Source of the DNA: PALSA-555 sp035468285 | GTDB lineage: Bacteria; Actinomycetota; Acidimicrobiia; IMCC26256; PALSA-555 | Reading direction: 5' to 3' | DNA length: 13,577 nucleotides | Assembly (NCBI GenBank): GCA_035468285.1 | Contig: DATISY010000024.1 | Span: 1 to 13,577, forward strand | Program-made: the position numbers and the translations under genes | Shown here: positions 13,565-13,577 of the stretch, one piece after another | Position numbering within the stretch: the stretch's first letter is position 1 | How the letters are laid out: each line of letters opens with the position of its first letter | Notes under the pieces: model-generated | What the model was told of the DNA's origin: nothing | Seen by the model: the letters and a program-made list of their open reading frames with translations, nothing else | Databases searched by the model: none

Positions 13565-13577
13565 AAAGGAGCATGCC
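13565..13577 (+). promoter_or_regulatory. Ribosome binding site of a following gene at the right edge
   Basis: AAAGGAG (13565-13571) follows the dehydrogenase stop by about 17 nt and looks like a strong ribosome binding site for a further plus-strand gene of the operon. The ATG at 13573 is too close (1 nt) to be its normal start, so the real start is probably just outside the window. Confidence 0.4.

Overview
The window is high-GC DNA with dense gene packing, GTG starts and long accidental open frames on the antisense strands. An F420-type luciferase-like oxidoreductase, a DUF2630 protein and a TANNNT-type leaderless promoter together suggest an actinobacterium. The mix of acyl-chain and catabolic enzymes would fit the Acidimicrobiia, but that assignment is inference. 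No tRNA, rRNA, transposase, integrase or CRISPR array was seen.

Left part (1-2394). An F420-dependent oxidoreductase of the FGD-like family lies on the minus strand and ends in a strong hairpin at the window edge. Diverging from it is a 76-aa two-helix membrane protein (1310-1540). A small DUF2630 gene (1769-2011, minus) converges on that gene. The stretch 2012-2394 holds no convincing gene.

Middle (2395-8210), all on the minus strand. Transcription would run: a FAS1-like/MaoC-type dehydratase domain protein (8210-7716), a tandem hotdog thioesterase-like protein (7708-6605), a stand-alone beta-ketoacyl-synthase-like enzyme with an intact Cys-His-Lys-His set (6482-5304), then a large PAS4-GGDEF-EAL cyclic-di-GMP protein (5175-2395). 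The first three look like a small acyl-chain building or remodelling group with no carrier protein, ketoreductase or acyltransferase in the window. The signalling gene may simply be a neighbour.

Right part (8211-13577). A secreted right-handed beta-helix protein (8470-9684, plus) sits behind an unusual leader containing hairpins and a 7-codon ORF that overlaps its start. It converges with a TetR regulator (9839-10468, minus), with a perfect hairpin between them. The TetR gene appears leaderless and diverges from a plus-strand operon encoding an amidohydrolase_2 enzyme, an acetoacetate-decarboxylase-family protein with the Lys-Lys pair, and a short-chain dehydrogenase. Their shared promoter region carries a near-perfect 14-bp-period repeat that is the obvious candidate TetR operator. 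The operon probably continues past the right edge. It looks like an inducible catabolic pathway whose substrate cannot be named from sequence alone.
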